Origin: Saprospiraceae bacterium
GTDB lineage: Bacteria; Bacteroidota; Bacteroidia; Chitinophagales; Saprospiraceae
Direction: 5' to 3'
DNA: 64,000 nucleotides
NCBI GenBank assembly: GCA_016710585.1
Contig: JADJVN010000027.1
Span: 1-64,000 of the forward strand
The position numbers were made by a program, and so were the translations under genes. Under the pieces are notes generated by a model. It worked only from the letters and a program-made list of their open reading frames with translations, searched no databases and was not told the origin of the DNA. Below, in pieces: positions 9,287-19,538 of this stretch (its first letter is position 1; each line of letters opens with the position of its first letter).

Positions 9287-12200
9287 TTAATTCTTCACAA
9301 AAGGAAGCACCTGCTTTTTAGAATTGTTAAAAATTACTTCTAATAAATAATAGCCTTCTATCAAAGATGAGATATCAACTCTATTTCTATCACTACTTTC
9401 AATATTCCTCACGAGTTGACCCAATGAATTTAATATCCTATAGGACTCAACATCTGCTGTATTTCCTAAAAGGCTAAGATAAAATTTACTAGGATTCGTT
9501 TCCAGAACTAATTTCTTGTCACTCAAGCTTTCATTGTTTGAAGTAATTGTTTTAAACTCTAAATTATCTAACAGAATTACATCATAATTTAATGCTTGAG
9601 GCTTGTTTAAAGTAGCCAAGCCTTGTCTTGTATAAAAATTCAAATCTAAAAGACCTTGAAAGTTATCTGGTAGAGAGAAAGTATAGCTCTTCTTCTGACC
9701 TTCTGCTTGATCATAAATTAATTTTTGAAATTCATTCATATTATCATCAGACCAGTGAAGCTGAAATATTGACGTTTTTTCATTGAATTCTTTGAATTTT
9801 GAACTATCAGTTCGATATTGGATGAGATCAAATGAAATACTAGTCCTCCCAAGTTTACTTGCATCTAAACATGTAGCAAGAAATCCAGATTCTTCAAGAT
9901 TAAAATTGCGCTCTAATTCAGGACATGGAGGCAATAAAAATTTTGAAGATGATGAAAGTCCTGTGGAAGCAAAATAATTTTCATTTGCAGCTTTATAAAT
10001 GGGATCAACAAAATTAAAATCAACAAAATAATTTTCATGATCCAAATCATTAAAGGCAAATTTCTTAGGAACATCGAGTAAATTATAATGCAAATCGCTC
10101 ACCACATTATTGGTGTTATCCAAATCCTTTGAAAAGATTAAACTGGCTGTTACTTCAAGATTTCTATTTGGATAATCAAAACCACTTTGTATAAATATAG
10201 CTTGTCCAGGAATAAAGCTACTTGGTACTGTTCGAGTTTCTTTATGGATCACTCCTGTAGCATCTTTAAACTGAACTGTATAATTGTCACCTGGTGCAAT
10301 ATCAGAACAAGAAAGATTTTTAATTCTGTAATTGGTTATGACTTCTTTGGTATTACAATCAAAAATGCCAAAATCAACTAACTCGAGACTAAGATCATTC
10401 TTTTGTGGATTAAAATTTCGAGTAAATCCGAAATCAAAAGCAACAGCATTTTCAGGATTTCCAAAACTCAAAACCGCAACTAAACTAACAGCCCCATAAA
10501 AATCTAAGACCAAATTTCCAGTTAAATCAATATTCAATTCATCTCCAGGCAACAAATCTTCTTTTAAAATGACCTCGCTATATAGATCCTGAATCACTTT
10601 TGTATCTGATTCATAATAAATCGCATATCCTATCGCTGTATTTTTTGGAATGAGATCTAAGCCTAGGTTCATAATCGATATAGAGTATTTTGGAACCGAG
10701 ATCTTGCTGCAGTATTGAGTTGAATCTAAATTTAATAGAAGGCCGACATTATAATTACCATTAGAATTTGAACCATCCACGTTGACCGCTTTCCATGCTT
10801 CTTCCATAGATTTATAAATCTGTCCTTGCCCGAACAATTGATCACAAGCTTCTAGTGACAATTCCTTTAGCTCTGCATAATCAGAAGTTGGTGTTAAAAA
10901 TGAAGTTTGACATAAAAATAAAACTTCGAGTATATTTCTAAAAGGAACTTTTGTGATTGAATAGGAATTGCCAAACTCGTTTACTGAAGTACCGCCTGTA
11001 ACAAGTAAATAATACCAATGATTCAATACACTGCTATTCACATGAACATCAGCTCCTGCCAACCAATATTTTCCACCATAAGCCTTTGGCATTTCTAATC
11101 TATTGGGATCAGAAAATGAGCGAAAATCTCCTGAATAATTTACCTTGTTAAATGTAGGATCAAGCTCCCATGAAAAATGTAGTGAATCATAAATGTACTC
11201 ACAAGCTTTTCCGAAAATATCAGAATACGATTCATTTATCGCACCTGATTCACCTTCATAATCGAGATTTGAATTCGCTTCCGTTATTCCATGTGTGAAT
11301 TCATGTGCTACTACAGAAAGTGTCGTCAACGGACCATGCAGACAATCCCCATTTCCAAAATAGGCATTTGCTCCATCCCAATAAGCATTTACTAATTCCT
11401 CAGCACCATCAGCATGAACTACTGGATCCATTACACTACCATCGCCATCAATCCCTTTGTAGTCAAACAGCTCAAGCATCATGTCATAAAATCTGGAAGT
11501 GCAATAATGTGCGTCTAAAGCAACTTCATCCAAGTCCGCATTGAACTGATCCCAGAATCCATCTTCATCAACAAACTCTTCTAGACCTAAATTTTTACTT
11601 GTATATGTTTGAATATTTCTACCATTGTCTCGAAGTATAAATTCGTCAGGAGCAATAGAATCTGAAATGATGGTTTGAGTTCCATAATATTTAGTCCGTG
11701 CTTTAGAAGGTCTATCATCATAATGAATTTTTGACTGAGAAAATATGATTCTTCCTGTATTTGCATCTATCAAATATTCAACTTTGCGCAAAGGATTCCT
11801 GCTTTCCAAGACTTGAAGGTAAGCCATGGTATAACGTCCCGAAAAATTTGGGTAGATCCGATCTGTAACCACTAGTTCAGAAGAAATCAATTTTGCTGTT
11901 TGTTTCTTTATAGATTTATCAAATGCATCTTTTTTTGATTGAATAAAATGCTTGGCAATAGCCTTTTGAAATACATCTTCCTGTCCTAGCAGAACCTGTG
12001 TGGAAATATCAATATTGGGATATAAACTTCCATTTGCTAAGAAAACATTTCCTACTTTCTCATGTAATATATAGATGTTGTTAAATACAGGAAATTGATT
12101 ATAATATTGCTGATATTTGTAATGTGAAGTATTATTCTTCGACGGCACTTGCTTTATAAATCTCATCTCACTTTTACCAAGACCTAATACTTCAGACTTT

Positions 12201-12350
12201 ACACTGAAAAAAACTTGGAGCTATAGGCTCATCAGCCAATTTTAAGAGCTTATTAGCTTTATAAGTCTTAGTCAAGGATGGCTGGTCTGTTTTTTGTCCA
12301 AATAAACAGAAAGGGATAAGAAGGATACATAGGTAAATTTTTGGACTCAT
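9287..12350 (-). CDS. Secreted M4 (thermolysin-like) zinc metallopeptidase with T9SS sorting domain, one frameshift
   Basis: This is a secreted endopeptidase. The intact frame from 12166 gives 959 residues with a propeptide (FTP/PepSY-like, ~60-150). The catalytic zinc site is HEFTH near residue 289, and the third zinc ligand is in GAINESYSDIFG about 20 residues later. CARDB-like beta domains follow, and the C-terminus is a type A T9SS domain (NPSKFYLSLLG ... YYLLEVIFNNSKKQ). The true start is ATG at 12348-12350, which opens a signal peptide (MSPKIYLCILLIPFCLFGQ). That frame meets the main one only if one base is removed from the A7 run at 12207-12213 (plus strand), after which SVKSEVLGLG follows naturally. 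A TATATTTG box lies upstream. The peptidase is expected outside the cell or on its surface. Confidence 0.88.
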
Positions 12351-12395
12351 TAGATTAAGGTTTTAGATGTTTTATAATTTTCAAGAAATATCGAC

Positions 12396-12403
12396 CAAAT
12401 ATA
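12396..12403 (-). promoter_or_regulatory. Predicted -7 box for the M4 peptidase gene
   Basis: Minus strand reads TATATTTG, 46 bp upstream of the ATG at 12350, leaving a leader of roughly 38 nt. Confidence 0.5.
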
Positions 12404-12520
12404 ATGAATTGATGGAAATAGAGTGTAAATATTATTTTTGGGATTAATTTTATTATACGTGCTTTTAGAGAAAATTATGAACTGATTGTTCCCAAAACTA
12501 AATTGAGTACTGAATCAATC

Positions 12521-15500
12521 TTATAAAGTATCAATTGAATCTTTGGGGGAAATCGACCAAACATAATTTTCGGGTAGTTCAATGAAATTCACCATTAGGT
12601 TAATATTAATTTCCTGACAATATTTTGATGCATTGCATTGATTGGTTACAGTCAAACAAACTTTGTATATTCCAGATTTTTTGTAGATATATTTTGGATT
12701 TTTTAAGAATGATAATTGCTGATCACCGAAGTCCCATACACTTTGATTTTCATTGGTTGAATTATTAGAAAACAAAGCTGTATCCCCTTTATCGAATATG
12801 TAAAAGCTGCAGTACATTTTGGAATTTCATTAATCATGATTTCTTGAGAATTTATACAATAATTCGCATCTCCAACATTGGCTATATATTTACCAACACT
12901 TGCGTTGGTCAAAATTCTAGAATTTAATCCATGACTCCAGTAATAAAAATATGGCGGTTTGCCATTACTTGCATTTATAATAGCAGTACCAGTCGAATTT
13001 CCAAGACAAGTGTGTGAAATGCTGTCTACAAAATACTTGGAGTTTCTAATTCTGGAATTAATATCGTTGTAACACTACTGCATTCAACATTTTTTGATAC
13101 TGTAACCATATAAGTTCCAGAAGCAACATTCTTTAGATTCTGACCTGTTTGATTATTGCTCCAAACATAATTGAGAGGCTCTGGTAAGTCCTGTGATCCA
13201 AGCAGAGCCATTTGTTTGGTTCATACATGATGGATTGATATAAACTACAGATATGGTTGGATTCGGAAGTTTAGTTATAGACGCATATAAAACCTTCGAT
13301 TGATAACAAGAACCAACTAATGCACTTATATAGTGCAAGAATATTGTCCAGGAGATAAATTATTTACGGTTTTGTTGTATCGTTGTTGCTCCATTTATAC
13401 CTAAAATTCAAGACACTACCAGTGGCTATAACGGTCAAACTACCACTATTACAGGAATGTTGTGTTTTAGCAATATATGCCTCGATTGGCGAAGGATTTT
13501 TCAAATTATATAATCCCTCCATATCATTTTGGCCAAGCAATTTTCCATAAACATGAAATTCATCGAGCCATCCTTCAAAAAAAGATTGACCTTTACTCCA
13601 AATTTTTTCACCTTGTGTATCAGCACCAATATAGGTTTTGTAAAACTTATCATGAAGATTAGGAACACCCAATGCTTCAATAGGAAAAGAAAATGGCTGT
13701 TGGTCAAATTTTAACCAATTTTCAATTGTATCTCTACCATCATAAATAAATCCAACTGGAAATTGACCATCTATCATTATACGAAAATTATTAGAATGTG
13801 AAAATCTCAACTTACCGCAACGAAATGCCATCCTTCTTTGATTTTATCAAATGGAACTGCAATCCCTAAACTTCCATATCAAAATACAAACCATAAGTAG
13901 TATCAAAATTTGTCATTTGTCCCAAGCCTTCTGGTTTATATATGCCCACATTCCAATTTTTTATAACTTTTACCTCCTGAACCACCATCATAAATGACCA
14001 TCTGTTCTTGCTTTGACAATTTAAACCAAAAACTAATCGCCCTTTCATTAATACTCTTTAATTTCCAAATAATTACCGTTCAATAATTCAATTGCATAAT
14101 TACAATTTCCAAATCGATCCTCTCCATAAACTACATTTCCATTTTTTTCAATAGGTGAATTATCTGACCTAGAAAAGTCATATAAAGTCTCGTTAAAACT
14201 TAAATACAAAAATTCAGAACAAGTACGATACAAAGGAGTCTGTTTAACTTTAAATTCTATTATCTCCATCAAATATTCTACCCCATTAGAGGCTATTTGA
14301 TAAATTTTCCATTTGTAGTTTCCAGTAACCAAACCTAGCCTAAATCGATTTAATCTTATCCACTTTTTATTAATTGAATCAACCCCGAATTCTCTATTAG
14401 ATTCTTTCTCTACAATTCCATTTGGATATATTAACTCTGTTCTAAATTTCAATTCAAAATTTGGAACTACTTGATTAAAGCTTAAATAAAACCAAACTGG
14501 CTCGCATTCAAAAAATTCGGCTTTATCAACAAATTCATAAAAATCACTATTTCGGAAACCCTCATCTGCAACTTTTGCAAATTCGAAATGACCTTGTGTA
14601 CAAGGAAATAAAACATTTGTTATATATCAATTCTTGAATATAAGGATTTATCTCATCCTTAGATTTTTGACTCCATTTGCTTGAATGAGTGGCCGATGGG
14701 ATCATTATACCTTCATCATCATGATTTGCTCCAAAATTATGACCTAACTCATGTGACACAGTGCATCGTTGATAATCCAAGTCGGTAGTATAATCGCGTA
14801 TTACTTGAACAGCATTCGGAACACAAATGGAACGAATCATTGTCCAGCCAACATAATAATCAACTCTCTATCCGACCAAAGTTGCCCTACATCGTGATTA
14901 ATATTGCTAAAATTATCATCTTGAAAAGTCCAATCACGAAATTGTCCTGTGAGATCTATGACATGAGTAGCATTCCAAGGATCACAGCTCACATGCAGAC
15001 AACCATACTCCTGAAATTCTCAGAAAAATTTGAGACAGAAACGAATTTTCAAAATGGCTTGAGACAAGCCTACAATAGCAGCCATATGATCAATAACACC
15101 TTGATTACCACCATATTTTCTCCACATACTATAATCAGCTGCTTGTGCAATATCAAGTTCATAACATCCTGAATTAGTGCCCAATGCCCTTTATAATTCT
15201 GCAATGAGCTTTTGTCATCAACTAAACATTTATAGGAATTTGTTTTATTTACATCAGATGTGCGGTAGAAAACTAATTTTGAAGGATTTACTATACAATC
15301 TTCGATAACTGGTTCTGCAATATAAGACTCGTTATCATCAATTTTCACAATACAAACAAAGTAATCCTTTGAATTCATTAAAAAAATATTGGATTGGAAA
15401 TAACCCTCAATTTTGCCTGTATAAATCGGAGAAACTTCTAACTCTTTTACCAAAACTTTACAAGCTGATTGTATAATACATTTACTGCCTTCTGCAGTAA

Positions 15501-15798
15501 TCTTTAATCTTTTTAAATCGGATTTAAAAGTTCTTCCGTCTGGTAGTTGAAATGTAAAATCTAAAGTTGTTATCTCTGGATTCTTCAGTGAAATTTTATT
15601 CCTATTTATCAAAGAATAGTTCTTGAATTTCTTATCCATTGTAGCGGAATTGCTAGACTTCAATTGTAACTGCTTAATTGAAAAAAAAAGCTTATCGTCA
15701 CTACTAAAATCAATCTTTAACCCGTGTGATAATGGCTTTTCAATGGTTTCAGTTATTGAAACAAAAAATAAAATAAATAGGACAATTACTTTCTTCAT
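12521..15798 (-). pseudogene. Reprolysin-like (M12B-type) secreted metallopeptidase with LamG, SprB and PKD domains, multiply frameshifted
   Basis: The start at 15798 opens a signal peptide (MKKVIVLFILFFVSI) and a propeptide-like region. The frame breaks near 15180. Reading across frames recovers CYELDIAQAADYSMWRKYGG, VIDHMAAIV, a SCDPWNATH segment and QLWSDREL. The zinc site HELGHNFGANHD with a Met-turn GIMIPSA lies on the open stretch 14840-14562. Downstream come a LamG/concanavalin-like domain (YGEDRFGNCNYAIELLNGN ... EGWLDEFHVYGKLL, ~14160-13500), SprB-like repeats (YVWSNNQTGQNLKNVASGTY, ~13150) and a PKD domain (VWDFGDQQLSF, ~12730). At least eight slips spread over 3.3 kb, and no T9SS tail is found at the 3' end. 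The density of breaks favours real decay over scattered base-calling error, though low coverage is not excluded. Confidence 0.8.
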
Positions 15799-16205
15799 AA
15801 TAATAATCTCGATGCTACTAATCAAATCAAAACCTCCACATCCTCTAAAAAAACAAAAAACACATTCCCAACTCTATGACCTACCAAACCCGTCTTTAAG
15901 CTAACAATGAATTCAATATTCAATTTGTCATCCCACCGAATTCCAACACAAACTAACAAAAATTAAACAATTCTCACTTATTTATTTCGCACATTTTCTA
16001 AAATACTAAATATAAAAGATTTTTAAAATCATATAAATAACCGGCTCAAAACAATATTAAAAACAAACAAACAATTGTAAAACGAACCAACATTCAAAAT
16101 CCATTAAAATTTCAAGCAAATCCAAACATTTCCCTATCTTTATACAGGGGAAAAGACAATTTCAATTGTCTTATTATTGAATGAAAAGAATTAATTAAAA
16201 CTAAT
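15799..16205. other. Intergenic AT-rich region between divergent genes, with a leader hairpin
   Basis: No gene is seen. A -7-like TATCTTTA (~16135-16142) precedes an 8-bp hairpin AAGACAAT-TTCA-ATTGTCTT at 16153-16172. The hairpin would lie in the leader of the lipoprotein gene starting at 16206. Confidence 0.35.
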
Positions 16206-17318
16206 ATGGGGTTTATGGGCAAACTAAATCATTATTTTATAATAGTGCTATTGGCGGGAATCGTATTTAGCAACTGCAATAAGGAAGAAAAAACCAGTCC
16301 AAATGATTTTGACAAATGCAATACGATAACTGGTTTTGGAATAAAACTAGATAGCATAAAAACTGTGGTAACAGAATGTGGCAAATCTAATGGGCAAATC
16401 CATTTTTTCAATCTAAAAGCAAAGGCACCTGTAAAATTAATTTTAAAAATTGACAATATAGAAATCTACAACGCTGACTATCAAAGCAGTATTTCAGATT
16501 TAAATGCTGGGTTTTACTCTATTAAAATATCAGATTCAAATGGCTGCACTTATTATAAAACCATCGAATTAAAAAATGATTGTCCCTGCGATGTAAAACT
16601 AAAGATCATAGCGCCTTCTGTGTTATGTGAAGGGTCTTCAATGAGCTCAGCTGTACTATCTGCTGAAGCAAATAATGGTTTATCTCCTTATGTGTATTCA
16701 TGGAGCAGTGGACTTGGTACTGGACAATCAAAAGCAGTTAGACCAAGTATAAGTTCAACATATTGTGTAACTGTAGTAGATGCCAATAAATGTTCTGCTA
16801 AAGCCTGTCATTTAATTAATCTAGAAAAAAATCCAAACTTAATTTATAAAACAGACTGCATCTATAAAGGTATCAAAATCTTTACTGAAGATCCAAGGGA
16901 AGCGGACTACACTGTCCAATTCTTTTATGGCAGAAAGAATTTACCAACCAAGACTATTTCATTGCTAGATATCGTTCTTGAAGACAAAAAAAATATCGAT
17001 GTATCGATCAGCACAATGAATTGTAATTGGAACAGTAGTGTTGCATTATGCTATTATTCAAATGCTGATTTTCTTATAGAAACGAACAACACATCTTGTA
17101 CTTCTTGTAAGGATGGTTTTTTTGAGATACAGAGATTAAAAACCAATCCTTGTGATACAGCCTCAACAAACTATCAATTCGAAATATACAAAGAAAACGA
17201 TTTCATAAACTTGATACAACAAAATACAATAAAACAATTGGAAAAAGGAATTTACGAAATATACTATGTCAATGGAGATGGCTGTTACTTATTTGGTACA
17301 AAGAAAGAAATATTGTAA
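16206..17318 (+). CDS. Probable surface lipoprotein with SprB-type repeats
   Basis: The product has 370 residues. The N-terminus is a lipoprotein signal with a hydrophobic stretch (IIVLLAGIVFSN) ending at Cys then NKEEK, a pattern usual for Bacteroidota lipoproteins, so it is likely membrane anchored. Two to three SprB-like modules follow: YSIKISDSNGCTYYKTIEL near 105-125, and a second with APSVLCEGSSMSSAVLSAEA, YSWSSGLGTGQSKAV and YCVTVVDANKCSAKACH near 135-205. The remainder is Cys-rich and unrecognised. SprB repeats occur in gliding-motility adhesins and other extracellular proteins, so a structural or adhesive role is a reasonable inference only. It has no T9SS tail. An alternative start is ATG at 16215. 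Confidence 0.65.
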   Translation: MGFMGKLNHYFIIVLLAGIVFSNCNKEEKTSPNDFDKCNTITGFGIKLDSIKTVVTECGKSNGQIHFFNLKAKAPVKLILKIDNIEIYNADYQSSISDLNAGFYSIKISDSNGCTYYKTIELKNDCPCDVKLKIIAPSVLCEGSSMSSAVLSAEANNGLSPYVYSWSSGLGTGQSKAVRPSISSTYCVTVVDANKCSAKACHLINLEKNPNLIYKTDCIYKGIKIFTEDPREADYTVQFFYGRKNLPTKTISLLDIVLEDKKNIDVSISTMNCNWNSSVALCYYSNADFLIETNNTSCTSCKDGFFEIQRLKTNPCDTASTNYQFEIYKENDFINLIQQNTIKQLEKGIYEIYYVNGDGCYLFGTKKEIL

Positions 17319-17732
17319 GAACAGAATCAATAATTAGGGTCTACTCAAAAACTATATTCCCACCATATATGAGTCTTTTATGTTAAATTCTTAATTTTTA
17401 CATTCAAGATTTCTAATAATATAAATTTAAAACCGTGCACTTCTTTTGATTAATGGCTATTCAAAGATTTGCAAGAGTAGTTTTATTCACTGTTTTTTCT
17501 TTCTTGAAAGAAGGTTTTCAGGCATTTTTGCTTGCAAAACCGTAATATAAATTCTAAATTGGCTCCAGTTTGCAATTCTTCAATTTATATTACTATGCTG
17601 TGAAAAAATCTACTTATTATTGAAGACCATAGTTAATTCAACCATTAAATTGGTTATTTTCTAAACAAAACAAAAAATTATAATGAAGCCAAACTAAATA
17701 CCTACAAAAAACTTTACAAAATCTAAATATAT
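17319..17732. other. Convergent intergenic region with a 12-bp inverted repeat
   Basis: No gene is seen. GTAATATAAATT (17542-17553) and AATTTATATTAC (17582-17593) are perfect inverted arms around 28 nt, and TTCTTTC-TT-GAAAGAA forms another small dyad just before. It lies between convergent genes and may help terminate both, although no T-run follows. Confidence 0.4.
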
Positions 17733-18773
17733 CTATTCACTTACATGCACATTCTTAGCATCCGCTGTACCAAATTCATCAACATAGATCTTGACTAAGA
17801 GTAAAAAAATAGAAAGTAACAAGGGCCCAAAGATAATTCCAAAAAATCCAAATATGTTCAATCCCATAATAGCACCAAATAAAGTGATCATCGGTGGAAC
17901 ATCAGCAAGCTTTTTTTGCAATAATAAACGAACAATATTATCCACTGAACCTATCACTATAAAACCCCATAAGCCCACACCAATTCCTTGATATAAATGC
18001 CCAGTGGCCATCATAAAAATCATTAAAGGAACAAAAATAATCATCGTCCCAACCAAAGGAACTACAGATGCAATTCCAGTCAATATACCCATTAATAAAA
18101 ACTCTTCCACACCAAAGATCCAATATCCTATCATTGCCACAACGCCTTGTACCATAGCAACAAATGGAATGCCTATAGCATTGCTAAAGATCATATTCCT
18201 TAATTCATGGACTACTGCATTTGAATTCTTTGAGGTAAAAGGCAAAACTTGCTTAAACCAATGTTCCACTTTGAAACAGTCGTAAAGCAAAAAATATAAA
18301 ATAATAAACATAAAGAAAAAAGTACTCACAGTACTTACCGAACTCTCCAATAAATTCTTTACCATTCCAGCACCCATAGTCCCAATTTTGGACATAAAAT
18401 CCATGCTTTGTAAATCCAAATTTACATATTGATTAATGTAATTATTGATTTGAACAAAATAAACTTGGACTTTCGATGTATCTTCCAAAAATGGTGCAAG
18501 TTTAGTTACTATCACAGTACTCATCCAAGAAAAAGGGATCAAGATACCTATCATACAACACGCTACAATCGTTAATGAAGAAGCCCATTTTTTCCATTTA
18601 TAGTTGATCAATAATTTCATCATGAAACTTCTCGAAACCACATACAAAGTTATTGCCCCTAGAAATGCACTTAAAAAGACTTTTGTCTCCTTCAAGATCA
18701 CGTAACCAAGGATTAGAATAAAAGCGAGGAAAAGGACTTGCCTAATTTTATTAGGATGAATTTGATTTTGCAT
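17733..18773 (-). CDS. AI-2E transporter family (PerM/UPF0118) membrane protein
   Basis: The product has 346 residues, with two N-terminal hydrophobic spans, a central soluble segment and about five further spans towards the C-terminus, the layout of the AI-2E_transport family (PF01594). Family-like stretches include GIASVVPLVGTMIIFVPLM near 235-255 and GLWGFIVIGSVDNIVRLLLQKKLADVPP near 270-297. Members are proposed exporters of small molecules or Na+(Li+)/H+ antiporters, and the family name does not prove autoinducer transport. A TATATTTG box just upstream suggests its own promoter. The gene is intact. Confidence 0.85.
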   Translation of the reverse strand: MQNQIHPNKIRQVLFLAFILILGYVILKETKVFLSAFLGAITLYVVSRSFMMKLLINYKWKKWASSLTIVACCMIGILIPFSWMSTVIVTKLAPFLEDTSKVQVYFVQINNYINQYVNLDLQSMDFMSKIGTMGAGMVKNLLESSVSTVSTFFFMFIILYFLLYDCFKVEHWFKQVLPFTSKNSNAVVHELRNMIFSNAIGIPFVAMVQGVVAMIGYWIFGVEEFLLMGILTGIASVVPLVGTMIIFVPLMIFMMATGHLYQGIGVGLWGFIVIGSVDNIVRLLLQKKLADVPPMITLFGAIMGLNIFGFFGIIFGPLLLSIFLLLVKIYVDEFGTADAKNVHVSE

Positions 18774-18792
18774 TGAAACTTCAATTTAAAAA

Positions 18793-18800
18793 CAAATATA
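18793..18800 (-). promoter_or_regulatory. Predicted -7 box for the AI-2E family gene
   Basis: Minus strand reads TATATTTG, ending 20 bp before the ATG at 18773 and lying in the 44-bp gap after the upstream small membrane gene. Confidence 0.55.
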
Positions 18801-18817
18801 AACAATTTCTTAAATAA

Positions 18818-19102
18818 CTAGGACCATGCAATTGGTGTCCCAAAAATACCTACAGCCAATTCAGCCCAAACTAGAAAAACTGCAATGATTATAATACCAC
18901 AGATAAATAAACGACTATATCCATTGGTGACGCTTCGCAAAACGTATTCAATGATAAATCCAGTTCCATATAGTAATATTCCCATGATAGCAAAATCAGC
19001 TAAAGTCCATTTAACTTCATCACTAAATTGCATCGCAATCAAAGGAATAGCAAGAATACTAGTGGCAATGAGAAGAATAATTTTAAGTCTATTATCTTTC
19101 AT
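18818..19102 (-). CDS. Small three-helix membrane protein, unknown function
   Basis: The product has 94 residues with three predicted hydrophobic spans (IILLIATSILAIPLIAM, FAIMGILLYGTGFIIEYVL and LFICGIIIIAVFLVWAELAVG), separated by short charged loops. The segment WTLADFAIMGILL resembles small membrane proteins found across Bacteroidota, but I cannot assign a function. It is followed by the AI-2E family gene and preceded by another small membrane gene on the same strand, so the three may share transcription. The hydrophobic pattern and conserved-looking loops make a real gene likely. Confidence 0.7.
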   Translation of the reverse strand: MKDNRLKIILLIATSILAIPLIAMQFSDEVKWTLADFAIMGILLYGTGFIIEYVLRSVTNGYSRLFICGIIIIAVFLVWAELAVGIFGTPIAWS

Positions 19103-19165
19103 AATTTAATTCTATATTTGATCAATTATCTACCAAGTCCTTTCTTAAATGTAGATTTTTGCTTT

Positions 19166-19354
19166 TTATTGTTTGATAGTTTGTTTAATTCGGGCTTGTG
19201 TCATATAAATACCAACCAAGCCAACTAATATTAAAATCAATGGTATTGCTCCAGGCTCATCCTCATACTTAATCATAAATATCAACAATACTATTCCTAT
19301 TAATGTGCTGCCAATTGAAATAAATCTTAACAATTTCAATTTTTTCAAATCCAT
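19166..19354 (-). CDS. Very small two-helix membrane protein, unknown function
   Basis: I start this at ATG 19354 (MDLKKLKLLRFISIGS), giving 62 residues. An upstream start at 19387 would place the -7 box inside the coding region. Two hydrophobic spans (FISIGSTLIGIVLLIFMI and IPLILILVGLVGIYM) are joined by an acidic loop KYEDEPGA, and the tail is basic. The TATATTTG box 23 bp upstream supports a real transcription unit. Function is unknown. Confidence 0.55.
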   Translation of the reverse strand: MDLKKLKLLRFISIGSTLIGIVLLIFMIKYEDEPGAIPLILILVGLVGIYMTQARIKQTIKQ

Positions 19355-19376
19355 AAACAAGATATTCCTTTGAATG

Positions 19377-19384
19377 CAAATATA
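19377..19384 (-). promoter_or_regulatory. Predicted -7 box for the 62-residue membrane protein
   Basis: Minus strand reads TATATTTG (TAnnTTTG), with the expected start of transcription about 16 nt before the ATG at 19354. Confidence 0.5.
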
Positions 19385-19538
19385 CAAATTTCATCATAAA
19401 TTTTTAAAAGAAAGAAGCTATAGAAAAATTGGAAAAAATATCCGACAACTATATATACACAATTCTCGTTAAAGATTTGATTTCTCAAATTGGCAGAAAT
19501 CACCTAATCAAATTTGCGTAAAAATCAGCATAAAAATT

